Source: Hydractinia symbiolongicarpus (Eukaryota; Cnidaria; Hydrozoa; Anthoathecata; Hydractiniidae). Taken from it: a DNA stretch of 64,000 nt. The position numbers were made by a program, and so were the translations under genes. The stretch is from positions 9,920,001 through 9,984,000 of the forward strand of contig NC_079884.1 in assembly GCF_029227915.1 (NCBI RefSeq), written 5' to 3'. The stretch's first letter is position 1, and the number at the start of each line of letters is the position of its first letter. Below, piece by piece: positions 22,225-46,800 of this stretch. A model generated the notes under the pieces. It saw only the letters and a list, made by a program, of their open reading frames with translations. It was not told the DNA's origin and made no database searches.

Positions 22225-23170
22225 TATTATTATGTTGAGGTTGGGGCTGTTTAGCTAGCTTCTATAGCTATATCTTTGTCTAAAAAGTGAAAGTATAAAA
22301 ATGCAGTTTGGCTACAACAATATTTTTATGCTAAATGCAGTTATCTAGGTAGCTAGCTACATCTTTTATTATTTTCCTAAAAACTTTTTCTACAAATAAA
22401 ATGGCTGAGCAATTGTTTTAGCTGGACGGGTAACGACAGGCTGTTCCCTGTGTTTTTATTTAAACCGAAGTTGCAATAAAGGTTTTCTAAAAAGGGTATT
22501 ACGCCTATACGTCTGTTCAACTGTATTAAGCGCTTAGCCCAGTGTTAACAACAGACTGTTTTTTTGGAAAAGGCTATTACGCCTATGCGCCTGGTGCAAC
22601 GTGGTTTACTTCTGCTAAGGGGTCAACCTGACAATTAATTTTTAAACTTTCTCGGGAATCACGCCTGTATGAATGTGCAACTCTGTTTACCTGGACTAAC
22701 CGTTCAGCCCTGTGTTAGCAATGGACTGTTTCTTGCATTTTTATTTAGACAGAGTCTGCAAGAAAGTTTTTTTCAAAAGGGTATTATCCCTATACGCCTG
22801 TGCAACACCGTTTAACTGTACTAAGCACTCAGCCTGGTGTCACGATAAATTTTTTTTAACTTTCACAAAAACTTATTCTGCAAAATAAAATAAAATTGAC
22901 CGATAGTTTTTGCTATGACGGAGTAGCAACGGTTTGTAAACTCTGTTTTTATTTCAGCTTTCGTTGCGGGAAAGTTGTTTTTTGAAAAATATGTTACAGT
23001 CGCAACGCTATAATGGTGTATGCGCTTCACTTAATTACAACATGTACTAAAGTGTTCCACCTGATCATTTAACACAGTTTATGGCTCTTATTAAGGGCTC
23101 CGCAGAGTGTTCAACGCCGGGTCACACCTTGACTTGTGCCTTCCTCGGCATTTCGACGCCGGGTTTCCCG
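22225..23170 (+). repeat. Dispersed repeat family A, copy 2, internally repetitive
   Basis: Longest copy of the family shared with 10190 and 28250. The block GGGTATTACGCCTATACG-x-CTGT(G/T)CAAC recurs about four times (near 22495, 22570, 22660, 22780) with linked TTTTTATTTA(A/G)AC and (A/C)AGACTGTTT segments, so it contains diverged tandem subunits of very roughly 150 bases. It ends in a GC-richer tail (GTTCAACGCCGGGTC) near 23115. Function unknown. Confidence 0.55.
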
Positions 23171-23929
23171 GCTAGTCTATATTATAATCCCCGTATACGT
23201 CTGTCTTTCTGTCACGCAAAATGGTAGCTTAGCTTCTTAATCGCGAAAGCTGTGAGTAAAATGCGCCCAAGATGATATACGAAGAAAATCGGGGACTACT
23301 CACAACCTTGCATTCTTGTTAGCTAACGGTTTTGACATCAGGTATCAAACCATACAAGAATGTGACTACCGATTAGTAGCTTTGTGTTCTTAAGTTCAAT
23401 CCCCAAGATAAAAGTGTAAATCCCACCTTTCTGCTTAGTGTTTAGCATGGGTGAAGAACGGGGTTATTATCTTAGGCTGTTGTCTATTTAATGTGTTATA
23501 ATTATCATTTGGCTGTCAGAAGCATCAAACAGAATTTTAAGATATGTTCTTGAACTAAAGTAATTGACAGTGATATTTTAGAAAAATTCGAAGCTTTCCA
23601 TGACGTCGAAGAAAGGTTTTGACATAAGTAAAATTTTTATTTCTTGTACCAAGTTTGAATCTATGTGGAAAAGTTATGGTGAAGGCCTGCAGTTCCGCTC
23701 ATATGTTCAAAAAGAACCATTGTTGCTTTTCCAAGCTGTTTTCCTTTTTATTTTATTCATTTATTCACTCAAGAATGGTCTATTTATCAAAAATAACTTC
23801 AATTATAAAGGATTTGAGCCTCGTGCTGCTTGCAAAAAGGGTGTGGTATCAGTGACAAGATTAGCAACAGTCGTGAAAAAAAATTTAAAAAAGGGGAGGA
23901 TTTTATTTCTTTTCACTATTTTCAGACAA

Positions 23930-35162
<11,233 letters not shown>

Positions 35163-35174
35163 TATTACTACCAA

Positions 35175-35920
35175 TCTACATATGTAGGTTTGCGAATAAG
35201 TTAGTTTTGTGTAGCAGTTAGTTTAGGGAAGATATATTTGCAATTTCGGACTGTTTTGTTCTACAAAAGTATAAAAAAGTGGATGAATCAATCAAGTTCT
35301 GCAAAAAACTTTAAAAAGTACTGAATTAAAAAAAAAAAAAACGAAAAAAAATTCTGAGCACGATAATTAAAACATGCATAAATTACTAAATATTATAATT
35401 GATCTGGATTTTTTCATAACAAAACGCAATTAATACGAACCTTAATTTCACATTTTTTTCGCTAGAGCATCCAATCGCAAAAATAAGCTCTGCAAACATT
35501 TTTCCTTTCCCATTGACTGAAAGTAGTCATGTACATAATAAAATGTTTTTTTGTATTATAATTTAGTCACACAAATGTACACAGACTGTTTAACAAAAGA
35601 CTGAAGACAAGCCATCGCAAACGCACGGAAGAGACAAATAATAAGAAGGGCTCGTGTATCAACAAATAACCACACAAAGAAATAAACAAGAAATAAAGAA
35701 AAATCAAAAAAGAATAGTTTTTAAATAAAGTAGTATTTGATTTATTAAAATATATTCATTATTTACAGATTGGCAAAATAACATATGCGCGGAGATCTGT
35801 CTTTCGTGGCTCTTCTACGGTGAAGAGTGGCAGTTACATAGTTGCACCACAATCCAACATAAAAGGATTTCAATCTCCATCAAGCCTTGTAAGAGATGCT
35901 TTTTTATAAGTATCCAAAAC
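35175..35920. other. RECQL-TRAPPC13 intergenic region
   Basis: No gene. It should hold the RECQL promoter (near 35175) and the TRAPPC13 3' untranslated region. No clear TATA box. Confidence 0.5.
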
Positions 35921-38900
35921 TCATCGAAATGGCGACTGATCACAAGGGTATACATGTATTTTACAAATATCCTCGAACTCGTAAACTTTAGTCGTGTTTA
36001 AGTCCAGAATTCTAACACCACCAATCGTCTATAAAACAACAGAAAGTGTTCTCGCACTGTCATTAGAAGAGAAACAGTAAGTGAATGCAAAAATACGTAC
36101 AAGCAAACCAGGTTTGATTGCAATAGCATGCAACTGCAAATCTAGATATGCGTTTGATGGAAGTGGACCTAGTACCTGTTGAGAGAAAGTGAGAAATTAC
36201 GAAAATAGACGCCTCTACAGACTCGGATTTTAAGACAACATGCCATGTTACAAACAGCAAGTCATAGTTAATTTTTACCTTGCCAGACACACCGCACCAT
36301 AACAAGGAATCGTTTCTAGGATTGGTTAGAAACAACTTCACCTCCATTTTAGAACTTCTAAAAACAAAACAAACGTTAGTGCCACCGAGTCGACAATCAC
36401 ACCATAATGAGAAGAGAATTGATATGTATGTGAAAAAGGTTACCCTGAGTTTTCCAGTCGGCATTTTAATTCAAATTGTTTTTCAAGTTGAAAGGTATCA
36501 GGCGCTTCTTGAAGTACCAATCGAACTTCCTGTTGTGCAGGCGCCTGAAAAACAGAAATATAAAAAGAGTTAGCCAGAGGTGAAGGAAGAATTAACGTAA
36601 AAATTAAAGTACAACAAACCAAAAGCAGAATAAATATGTTTCTTAGTAAGTTCGCCACAAAAGAAACATTAATTTTTACAGTAGAAGATTAAAGGGATTT
36701 TCCCATACTGTTCGCCTACACAAAGCCAAAGCCAAGCCAAAGTGTGATGTAAAACTTAGTAAACTCACGAGAGTTGTGGAAGAATTCAAATGCCATTAAC
36801 TGACTATATGCTTAAAATCTAGACCGTCCTTGACAGTAAAAATGACAGAAAAAATAATAAAATTTGTTGTTTAGTTATAAAAAATATGTTAATATTAAAA
36901 AAATTACTGTTCTTTGCAATTGACTTGTTTGCAGTCGACCCATCTCACCAAAATTTGTTCTCCATACAATATCCAACTTTCCAATCGGTGACATAGGCTG
37001 TCAGAAAAAAAACCCGCAATATTTCAGTTTACATAAACTAATAATTTAAAGACTGCTGCATCAAATAGATTACCTTTAAACATGTCCTTAGATTTCTTAA
37101 AATTGTTCAGGAATTATCTAAACTTGTAGAAAAGCATTGTATTACCTTTGATCTCAGCTCACGAATATAAACAGTCTTTGGAATTAGCTTGAACAGATAT
37201 TGTCTCATATCCATAGGACTCATATAAGTTGATCCAAAAATATTTTTATTATCATTTGAGTCTTCTTGTATCTTGTTTTGCGGCCAGTTGTTTAAAGGGA
37301 GGACGCTATAAAACTGAGATGGTTCCAATATAACATGATCCATACACATTGCTGATGTTGTGATGTTCTGTACTTGCGCTTCAAGAAACACTTCATCCGA
37401 CTAAAAGGGGGAAAGAGCTTAAAGAGCAAACAATCCATTAACCTTTTTTTAAAAAGTTTTACACCTGTTTATGTTCTCAAGTAGCTGTAATGGTTCGATT
37501 ACACGTGGTTAGGTTTTTTTCGGTGAATTATGTTTTTTTATTATATTCGTAAAATTAATTTTGATTTATCTTTTAAAAAAATTGGAATACAGCATCAAAA
37601 TCTCCAGACTTTTCTTTGCCTAAGAGATTTAAGAGAACTAGCTTACTGAGATTTCCGAGTTATTTCGAAAACTTATTCCGAATATCTGAAAAAATAACAA
37701 ATTATACTTACATCTGCGTTATAAAATTTGGTTTTTACTTCCAACGGCTTTAATACCTGCAACATACGACAATTTAAACTAATAGTTACAACGCATAGTA
37801 AATACCATTACTATTTATACTTTTGCACGGAAATCTTTATTTATTTATAATAACGTAAATAATTTTACCTGGAATTTGTAAAATCTTCTCATATATAATT
37901 TTTCACCAGTTGTTGATAAATAGTTTACTGCACATATTAATCTAAAACGTAAATTACTTTCAAAATATAAAAAATACCAGCTGCTGTTGGTTTAGAAATG
38001 TATTTTTTTAACATTTTCTCTGAGCACAATTTTAAGTTGCTTGGGAGTATAATCAACAACATGACAAACCTGGTCGTACATACAATTATAAGTGGTATAC
38101 ACTATAAAAACAGACTTTATCTATTTCATTATCTTTTGACCAATTAGTTTCAGATATTATTTCAACTCCAGGACGATATGTTTTATGTTTTTATTCTTGT
38201 CTCTTCAGATTGTTAGATTCATATATACATGGTTTTGTTTGGTGGTGAAGCAACACCAAATAGCTTTCTAATTATGGCTGTCCTACACAAGAAATAAACA
38301 AGCCTATACATACATATGTGCACCTAACTCCTTCACTTCATAGTTTAACACTTCATCAAGACTGTCATCTGGAGACAGAGTATCTTTAGGTTTATTTACA
38401 GTAAGCTGGAAGCGTTGTGATGTTGTCTGTATGTCAGTCTAAACAAATTCGTATCAAAAGTTTTTTAACAACTATCACCAATGCAACAATTTAAGAAAAT
38501 ATATGAACAAACACAAAGGTATATAAATGATACAATCTAACAGGAACAATCAAAGTTCACCTTTAAAGAAACTTCTCTACAATTCTGATTGCTGTCATTT
38601 AAAATGCTGACGTAGCACGAAAACGTTTCACCTAAATAAATACTCCTAAAATGCAAGTTCAAAATACACTTACACCAACAGAGATAATATTATTTCATAC
38701 CAATTTATCACTGTTCAAAGTGATGATTTAAATCAATACATACCCAAAGGATTGTGGTAGGGATAAAAGTTCTCCAGTTGTCAATAGCTCCGCTCCTTTC
38801 GTAGCAGCAATATCATGTGCGGTATCATTGTGGATTACGGTTCCTTTACAAAATTAAATGCAAAAAATACAAAAAAATATATTCTGTAATCTTTAAACAA

Positions 38901-39986
38901 GTTTAGTGATCTTGACTACAATACGTCAGAACAGCATGCGCTGACACTTTTGCTAATTGAACATGTGAAATCTATTCACTTAAGAGTCTGATTATGTGAG
39001 GCGGGTGGACCCGTTGCTCGCTACATGCTCAGCATGATACAATTAAACAGCTCGGCATATGGCAGATCACTACTAAAAAATATTTGACTTTATAATAGTA
39101 GAGTCAACCCGCTTGGGAGAACTGGCCCTTTTATTCCAACCCAGAACAGGCTGATTAGGTATATCACTTTTCAGAGCCATTGCCAGGTTGAAAAAGCGAA
39201 ATCATGAGCATTGAAAAGCAAAAGGTTCTTCTATGACATTCTCAGGTTTTATAAGTTTTGCTAGTCACAACATATGTCGGTGTTTTCTTTATAAGTGCTT
39301 TTGTTGAAACAAAGACAGAAAACAAGGTTTTTTATTTTGCTGATTTGTTTATTTCTTGGATCTGCCACTTTTTGAAAACTAATTGCATTTTATTTCAAAC
39401 TGGCAAACAAGTCCTGGGTTGACTTTTTCAATATAATATGCAATTCTTTTCAAACGGGTTGTCTTAACAACCGAACCAAGCTGTTGCATATAATCAGGCT
39501 CTAACACATCTATGTATACATCAAGTATCCACTTCATAATTCAAAGAAGTGTGTGTTTGGGCAATTGCCAATTTCATCTTTATAACTATATAAACAAACT
39601 ATAATCTAGCAAATCGGTTCCAATTCTCATAAAAAACAGTGACGCAGATTTTACTTTATTATGGATACAACACCTGGTAAATCCTGTTCTTCATTGGTAA
39701 CATGCAACAATGGTTTTATTGTCGGCTTTGTGAGGCGCATCACTGCAGAAAAAAAATGTACATATGACATTTTTAAGTCCAGAGGATAAAAAAAACTTTG
39801 ATTATATTTTTCCTAAAAGAATAGTTTTGAAAGAATTCTGAGGCTTAAAATTGCTAAAAAGATAGGAACAACTTAATTTAGTTGCAGTTTTCTTGAAAAA
39901 AAAAATATGAGTTTACCAGCTTAAAAAATGGAACCGACTAACTTACCTTTAAGTGAAAGCAAATTATCTCTTGATGGCTCCTGCAT
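35921..39986 (-). CDS. TRAPPC13: Trafficking protein particle complex subunit 13 (TRAPPC13)
   Basis: Thirteen exons: 39947-39986, 39674-39742, 38744-38843, 38561-38645, 38314-38438, 37869-37941, 37712-37756, 37146-37400, 36908-36997, 36444-36544, 36279-36357, 36101-36175, 35921-36028; 1245 bases, 414 residues (human ~417), one open frame. Diagnostic blocks: VMRLTKPT near the N-terminus, [78 protein letters not shown], and WCGVSGK near the C-terminus. It is a subunit of the metazoan TRAPP III tethering complex, acting at ER-Golgi and autophagy membranes; it has an immunoglobulin-like beta fold and no catalytic site. Same strand as RECQL and TNPO3. Confidence 0.93.
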
Positions 39987-40825
39987 AGTTTATTTATTTA
40001 TTTATTTATTTTTATTTTTTTTCTAAATTAAAAAAATATTTAACACTTGATAGATTCTATTACACATGCAATGTTTAGTCATGCAAGCATTTATTTATAT
40101 TGAAAATAAAATAAAGAAAATTGAAAATTTCTGAAAATGTTGCTTTATTTGAAGGCTTTAAACTCATAGAGAAAATGTGTGTAAAAAGAAATATATTTCT
40201 AAAAATCTTCTTTCTAGGTCGTACGAAAAAATAATAAAACTGATTAAAATCTTGTACAAACTTGACACCAGAACATAAAAATGTGATATAAGTTAGTTGT
40301 AAACAATCTAAAGACTATAATCAAATGAGATAAGCTAGGTAAAAACTTAATCTCGAGACTACAACCACAATACGATTGAGTAGAGCTGGAAAAAGAGCAA
40401 AATAATTCTGTACATAAACTTTATTAGGGCTGCTTTTGTATTTCCTTGTTTTCTTTAAACATTGGGCCAGTCAAAGTAAAAACAGAAGCAGAAAAGATAA
40501 ACTACAAGATGTTACATCATAGTATAAAAGAGGTTAATAAATACTAAAAAAAAAGTAAAATTGTAAATTTTCTGTTTTTAAAGGAACATAATTAAAACGA
40601 CAAGCAGTGTGTTGAAAGTGGTGTCTGTTTTTTGAAAAACACTCAGGGAGGATGCAAAAACGAAGATTTAAACAAATAATGTCTTTCTGGTATCTATCCA
40701 TGCTGAACCATGGTTGAACTCCTTGCGCCAAAAATATTTCCTCTTGAACGCATCCGTTCATGCCTACTTGATGTTTAACAATACGTCATTGGTTTTATTT
40801 TCATTTCAATCTCCCACAGAAATTT
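39987..40825. other. TRAPPC13-TNPO3 intergenic region
   Basis: No gene. A TTTATT microsatellite (about 39989-40008) sits just upstream of the TRAPPC13 start. A minus-strand AATAAA (plus TTTATT near 40420) is a candidate polyadenylation signal for TNPO3. Confidence 0.4.
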
Positions 40826-43800
40826 TTACTTGAAATATTTGGAAAAATCTCTAAATTCTTTCCAAAGTACTTTTATTGAAGTAGCACTAAACAAGAAACA
40901 AATAGAAAAATATGAAAAATTTTATAGGGAAAGCGTTCCTAGTTATCAAACAAGCCAAACAAAAACAAGTAATTGTAAAGAACATTACTTGACATTTTAA
41001 AGAAATAATCGCACACAGTCTTACCTTGTCACAGTGGTATAAAACGCTTGAATTTGTTCAGGTGTAGCATTTATCGAGCCAGTGGCATTATGGGAAGGCA
41101 ATGTTGATAAAGCATTTTTAAACCACATGCAAGTTGGCTATAAAAAAGACATTGTCATTTACTTGTTGATGCTGCTGAAATGTCAGCCCTCATGTTATGG
41201 AATAATGTTTTTGTAGTTAAATTTGATCTACTTGAAGATTTGAATTTCAGGTAATTTTTCTTATTACTATCGAGACATAAGATATTTAAGATTTAAATTC
41301 AGTCTGGTATCCATAAAGTCATAATACTTCTATGTTTAAGAGTACATCAAAACAACAGATTCGAACTGTAATTGCTTGTTGAAAGAATCAATATTAGTGA
41401 CATACTCTTTGACAGAATTGAATCATTTCCCATAATACATCTGCAGTATCTGGAAGCATGTAGCCTTGTATACCACCAGCACATGCACTGACGATGCCTA
41501 TATAAAAAATTGTGCAATATCATGTTTTACATGATAAAAATTTCCTAAAAATATTTGCATATATACCATATTGGGAATAAAATAAATAAAGAATAAAGAG
41601 AATTGGCAGAGGCTGGTGACAACAAAAATTTTTTTAACCTTATTATCTCTATTTTATTGTTATGTTTTTTCCAAAAATGTCTTTAAAAAATAAGCAGAAA
41701 TAAAGTTTGTTAGGTATACCTTGTACAATATTCTGTCCATATTTCTCGAGCAATTTTTCAACCAAAGATACTCTTTCTCGAACTTCATTATACTCTGCTC
41801 GATTCTAAAGTATTAGATAGTACTATGATCGCACACAATACATAAAAACACAAACTGCCGTTTCTTTACAACTATATAACATATAACCAACCTGGTCAAT
41901 ATAGGTGCACTTAATAAGTTCCACGAAGAACTTCATAATAGATTGGTTAGCTTCTCTGTGATCCAATGTAATACCAGCAATGGAAAGTTGAATAACTGAG
42001 TCAATACTTTCATTTTTTAAAAAAGATAAAGTACATCGCTGAAGAAATCTAAAATATTTGGGGAAATTTATAAATTAAATTTTATATCAACAAAAACCAA
42101 CCATGGAATTCATTCAGGGGCGGTTGCAGTTATGGGACCATACATTTGAGAAAAAAGCATGGGGCTAATAAGATAAAGCAGCTGATGACAAACACATTTT
42201 TACATATTTTTTAAAAAAAGGTAAAATAATACACAATTCATTTTTTTGTTATGCCCATCAATTTGCGAATGTTAATTCTTGCAAACCTAAAATCTTTAAA
42301 GTTGCTGATATTTCACTCTGCTTAGGTCGGCAGTTAAATAAGTGTTTTATAAAAGAATTGAGGAGATACCCGAAACAAGAAAAACACGGCTAGTACGCAA
42401 AAAATTGCCCGGTAGCATTATTCTGACCGTTTTGTAATTAGTAGTTGCCAGACTTAATTAAATGGAGGTATTTGTAATGAGTAATTAGGCAGGACAAACT
42501 TAGCAAAAAGGCTAATTCTTCTTCGCCTTTTTAACACAATTAAAACCGTTTTGCCAGTGTTATTAATTGTCACATTTTTTCCATTAGAAATGGGAATGTA
42601 ATTATGTACAAATATTTTATAGCAGATGTTAGGTGTTTTACATAGAAGAAGTACCTTATACACATTCTGAAGAAATCATCTACAGTGTCAGGATGATTAA
42701 ATAATCCTTTGTCTTGTGAAAGCAGTGTAAACGTTGGGTTGACAAAACTCTGAAACGTATAGGAAATAGGTATAAAGAAAAATAAAAACAGTTTGTTGGA
42801 AAAGAGAATACATATAAAAAAAAGAAATGGAAACTATCATGCATTGAAGCCTTGGGGATACAAATTTTTATGAGCCACAAAATGCAATTTATTATGTAGC
42901 TACACCTGTAAAATTCTAACATATCTCATATAACTTGTTCAAAATAATTTGCAGTACTTGATTATGTAGGAAGTCTCGTATATGGAAATTTACGAAGACA
43001 AGACTATATTCCCCATGTTATTTATTTAACCAGCAGTTTAAGGAGAATTTGAAGAAATTTGTTTCACAAAAATTTCATGATAATTACTGCTTTCCCAAGG
43101 CTAAATTTTAACAAGAGACATTTTCAGGAACTTATCCTAAACACATTTCCTGTTAATAAACACCTTTTCAAATACAACCAAAACCTGTTTCTTACCTTAA
43201 ACATTTGTATTAACGGTTTCTCAACAGCTTTATTATCTCCATATTCATCAACAATAACACTGCCAATATAAAGTAAGCATGAGTGTGGCTGCTCATTATA
43301 CAAATTGACCATCTAAACGTAAACATTTGTTAGTGTTTTATTTCTACTGTACTGGAAAAATTGCTGGAACAGCTGTGTTTTCAGAAAGGAATGATATAAA
43401 TGCCACCACTTTCATAAATGAAGCATGTGCAAAAATGCAGAGTTAATTAAAGATTTCTTAAAAAAAAAAGGTTTAAAAGGTCAATTTTTTTTCAGATATA
43501 ATGATTGGATTCTTTCACTTATCAAAAATTTCTTAGTATGTTTTAACAAGGCGATTCTTAATGAATGTTGGTTTTCCATTATCCAACTCGTAGTTTTGTT
43601 GTAGCGTCAGTTGCATGGTTAGCAGATTTATTTTTTTTACCTCTTCATAAGAAAACAAAAATATATTTTACTATTTCTCTGGCATTGTTGCTATACTGCT
43701 TTATGCTGGGTCTGGTATGACATCCTAATTTTGGTATATCTAGAAAAGTTTGTTCCTCATCTACTATTGGTAGGTTATTTTTTAAATGGATTGATATTTT

Positions 43801-46800
43801 TAACCCCAAATTATTTTTGTGGTTAGCAACAAATTGCAAAAGGTGGTCAGAAAAACAGAAAATAATTAATTTTTTAAAGACGGGCTTAGATGAAGTTTGT
43901 TTCAGCCTGTTTTTCTTGTTCTCTTGAATTTTTTATTTGCATTTTGTTTGCATCTATTGTCGTTTTAAAATGACCATAAAGGGTTGTTAACCCACTGTAA
44001 AAATAATACCCTCTAATGCATGGTGATTTTATAAAAAACATACAACTAAAGACAAGATAACAAATACTAACAAGTTCAACTAAAGGTTGCAGTAGGTGCA
44101 TGAAATCTTGACCAATGCACCTAATACCAAAACGTATGCACCTAAAAAGATCAATAAATAAGTTAAAATTTAAACCTTTTCAGAAAAAATAGATATATCG
44201 TAATGCTTATACCTAAAATGTCTTTCCATAATTCTGTCATCTCTTTTAAATTTTTCCACAATCATTTTAAACAAATCCCATAACTAAATTGAAGAAATAT
44301 CCAAATTTAAAAACAAAAACAGGAAAGAACAACAACAACAACAATACTAAACAACAAAAACGAACACAACATAGTTTCACAAACAAAACCAAACATACCT
44401 GTTCTATAACTTTTTTACACGGATGTTCACGGTTGGTAACGTTAATGTGAATATTTCTACATAAAAAGTTAATAGAAATGAAAAGAAAAAACACACCATC
44501 ATTTTATTCATTACAGAAAACAAAAATACAGATTAAACTTGAAATTTGTAAAATTCTGAAGTCAATTTCTACTCTTTCATTAGGGTTCACATCCAATCTA
44601 AAGTGGACCTGCAGTGTTTATAAACCCTTAAATTCTTACGCACAACCGCTTTTAACCGTCAGACCGAAAGACGTCCACTGGTGTTAAAAAAAGGCTGCAT
44701 TCCAATATCTATTGGTTATAACTTGTGTTACATTATCAAAACTCAGACCCCTATGGAAGAGAAATAAATTGCCTTTCCAGTGGTACTCAACTCCATCAAT
44801 TTTGGAACAAAGTTAGAAATCTGTTCTAATCAAAAAAATATGTCAGCGAAAAACATATTTTAAGTTTTTTAAAACGAGTTTCAGCCATTAAGAAATAAAG
44901 GTACATAATGGGTTTCACATGTTTATATTTTTTGTAATGTTTTCATCATATTCTGGATTACTTTTAATTTTTGTCACAGTTTACATGGATAATAGTTGTA
45001 AAGAATGAATTTTTTGGGTTAAATTTTTTAATTACCCAAATGCAGCAGTACAAACTAAAACATTGATGTAACATTAAACCTGAATATGCAAGCTAGTCTG
45101 TCAAGATATAAAACTGGATCTGATGTTGCTGTTGATTTTACTATCTGAAAATAAATTCAACAGAAATTGCATTCACCATATCATCGTTATTGTAATGAAG
45201 TACAAGATATATCCATAAATCTAATCCCTTCCATGTCGAATGCTAGGATTGATTTATTGGTCTTCTATTTTCATTAATGCACTGTATTTACTTTATCTAT
45301 ACCATACACAATTTGAACTGTCCAGTTGATACAAACAGGGAGTCTGCCAATTTGTTTGAAACACCTTTAAGATTACAAAGACTGATGTTTTTGCAGAGTT
45401 TTTTGTTATAATTTTTGGCTACATTTTAGGGTTCTTAAGCTTGCACACACAATTCCTGACTACAAGCAAATGAAAAAAAAAAAACCTAAAAAAATTTCAT
45501 TACTAAACATTTAGGCCAATTTCTTTTGGATATATATAATATATTTATATATTTAAGGTTATCAGGGTATTTCTCATAAAGAATGATTGATATTCAAGGT
45601 TTTAAGATCACATGGTAATTTTTTGTGCATAAAACATTTCTACATATCGGTAAATATGGCATAATTTTTCACATTTTGTCCCTAAAAAGTGTCATTTTTA
45701 GCTATTGTTGGTATATATGTATTTTTTATTTGTGAGATTACAAATTTGTATGCAATGGGTTAAATTTATTTCACATTGTCGTCTTCTGACAGTGACAACA
45801 CAACATTTATTTCATAAAAACAAGAAAGCCTTTTTGGTTTTGTAACATCACTTTGAATGTTTCTCTCGTGAAATCAAAACATCTTTCGATTGTGTTGTGT
45901 AATCATTTGATCTTTTAAAACAAATTATAAAAAAACCTGTTGTTGAATGCATTTTTTGACATATAAAGCCTTTTAGTTTTATCTTTAAATGGCAAAAACT
46001 AATTAAGCAAACCAAAATCACACAAAAACCACAGCTCGTTACCACACTATAATTAAAAATTTAAAATAAAACTTTTTATTAATTCTTACTTCTCCTTAAA
46101 AGGTCTGGCAGACACCCTGGCAAAGAAAAATAATTGAACAAAAGGTTTTTACTTCATATAAAGGTTGAACATGAGGAGTACACAAGTGCATTAAACCATC
46201 TGTGACAACATCTGGTGGCATGTGTGATAATACCATTGCGCAGCCTATAAAACAAACATGGGTTTACTATTGCTTCAAGCTTAACCAAGCATTTGATTTG
46301 TAAGTACTAGCACATTAACTCTTAATTTAGAGTATTCGAATTTTCAAAACAGGCACCTGTAAGAATGCCAATTACTCCATCATTATCAATATTAAGTGAC
46401 TCTACGGCCTTTGAAACCTAAGAAAAAAAACTATTAATCAATCCAACATCACGAGATTATTACTAATCAAAAAAGGAATGAAAAAAACAAGTTTAAACAT
46501 GTTTAGCATGGGATTCAAAGTACCTCCAATAGCACAGAGAATGTATTATTCATCTTCCGGCAACAACTTCTGCAAAACTTTGAGAGTGCATAAGCAGCCA
46601 TTTGTGCAAGATCTTTATTTTGCAAAGCGTTGAGTATATATTGAAAGACAGGACCTGAGAAGACAGTTTAGTATATTATGTTAAACTGCCTAATGACCAC
46701 TCAGAACAGAATGGCTTAACATCAAGTTTTATTTAGAATTGACAAGAGGGTAACTCACTGATAAACTGGTCATGGTCTACAATCCAATGTGATATGTCAC

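Noticed and set aside
23300-23420. Possible second tRNA-like block (TTCAATCCCC)
   Set aside because: Only a B-box-like match; no acceptor pairing or A box.
36280-36573. 97-aa plus-strand frame
   Set aside because: Antisense shadow of TRAPPC13 exons 10 and 11.
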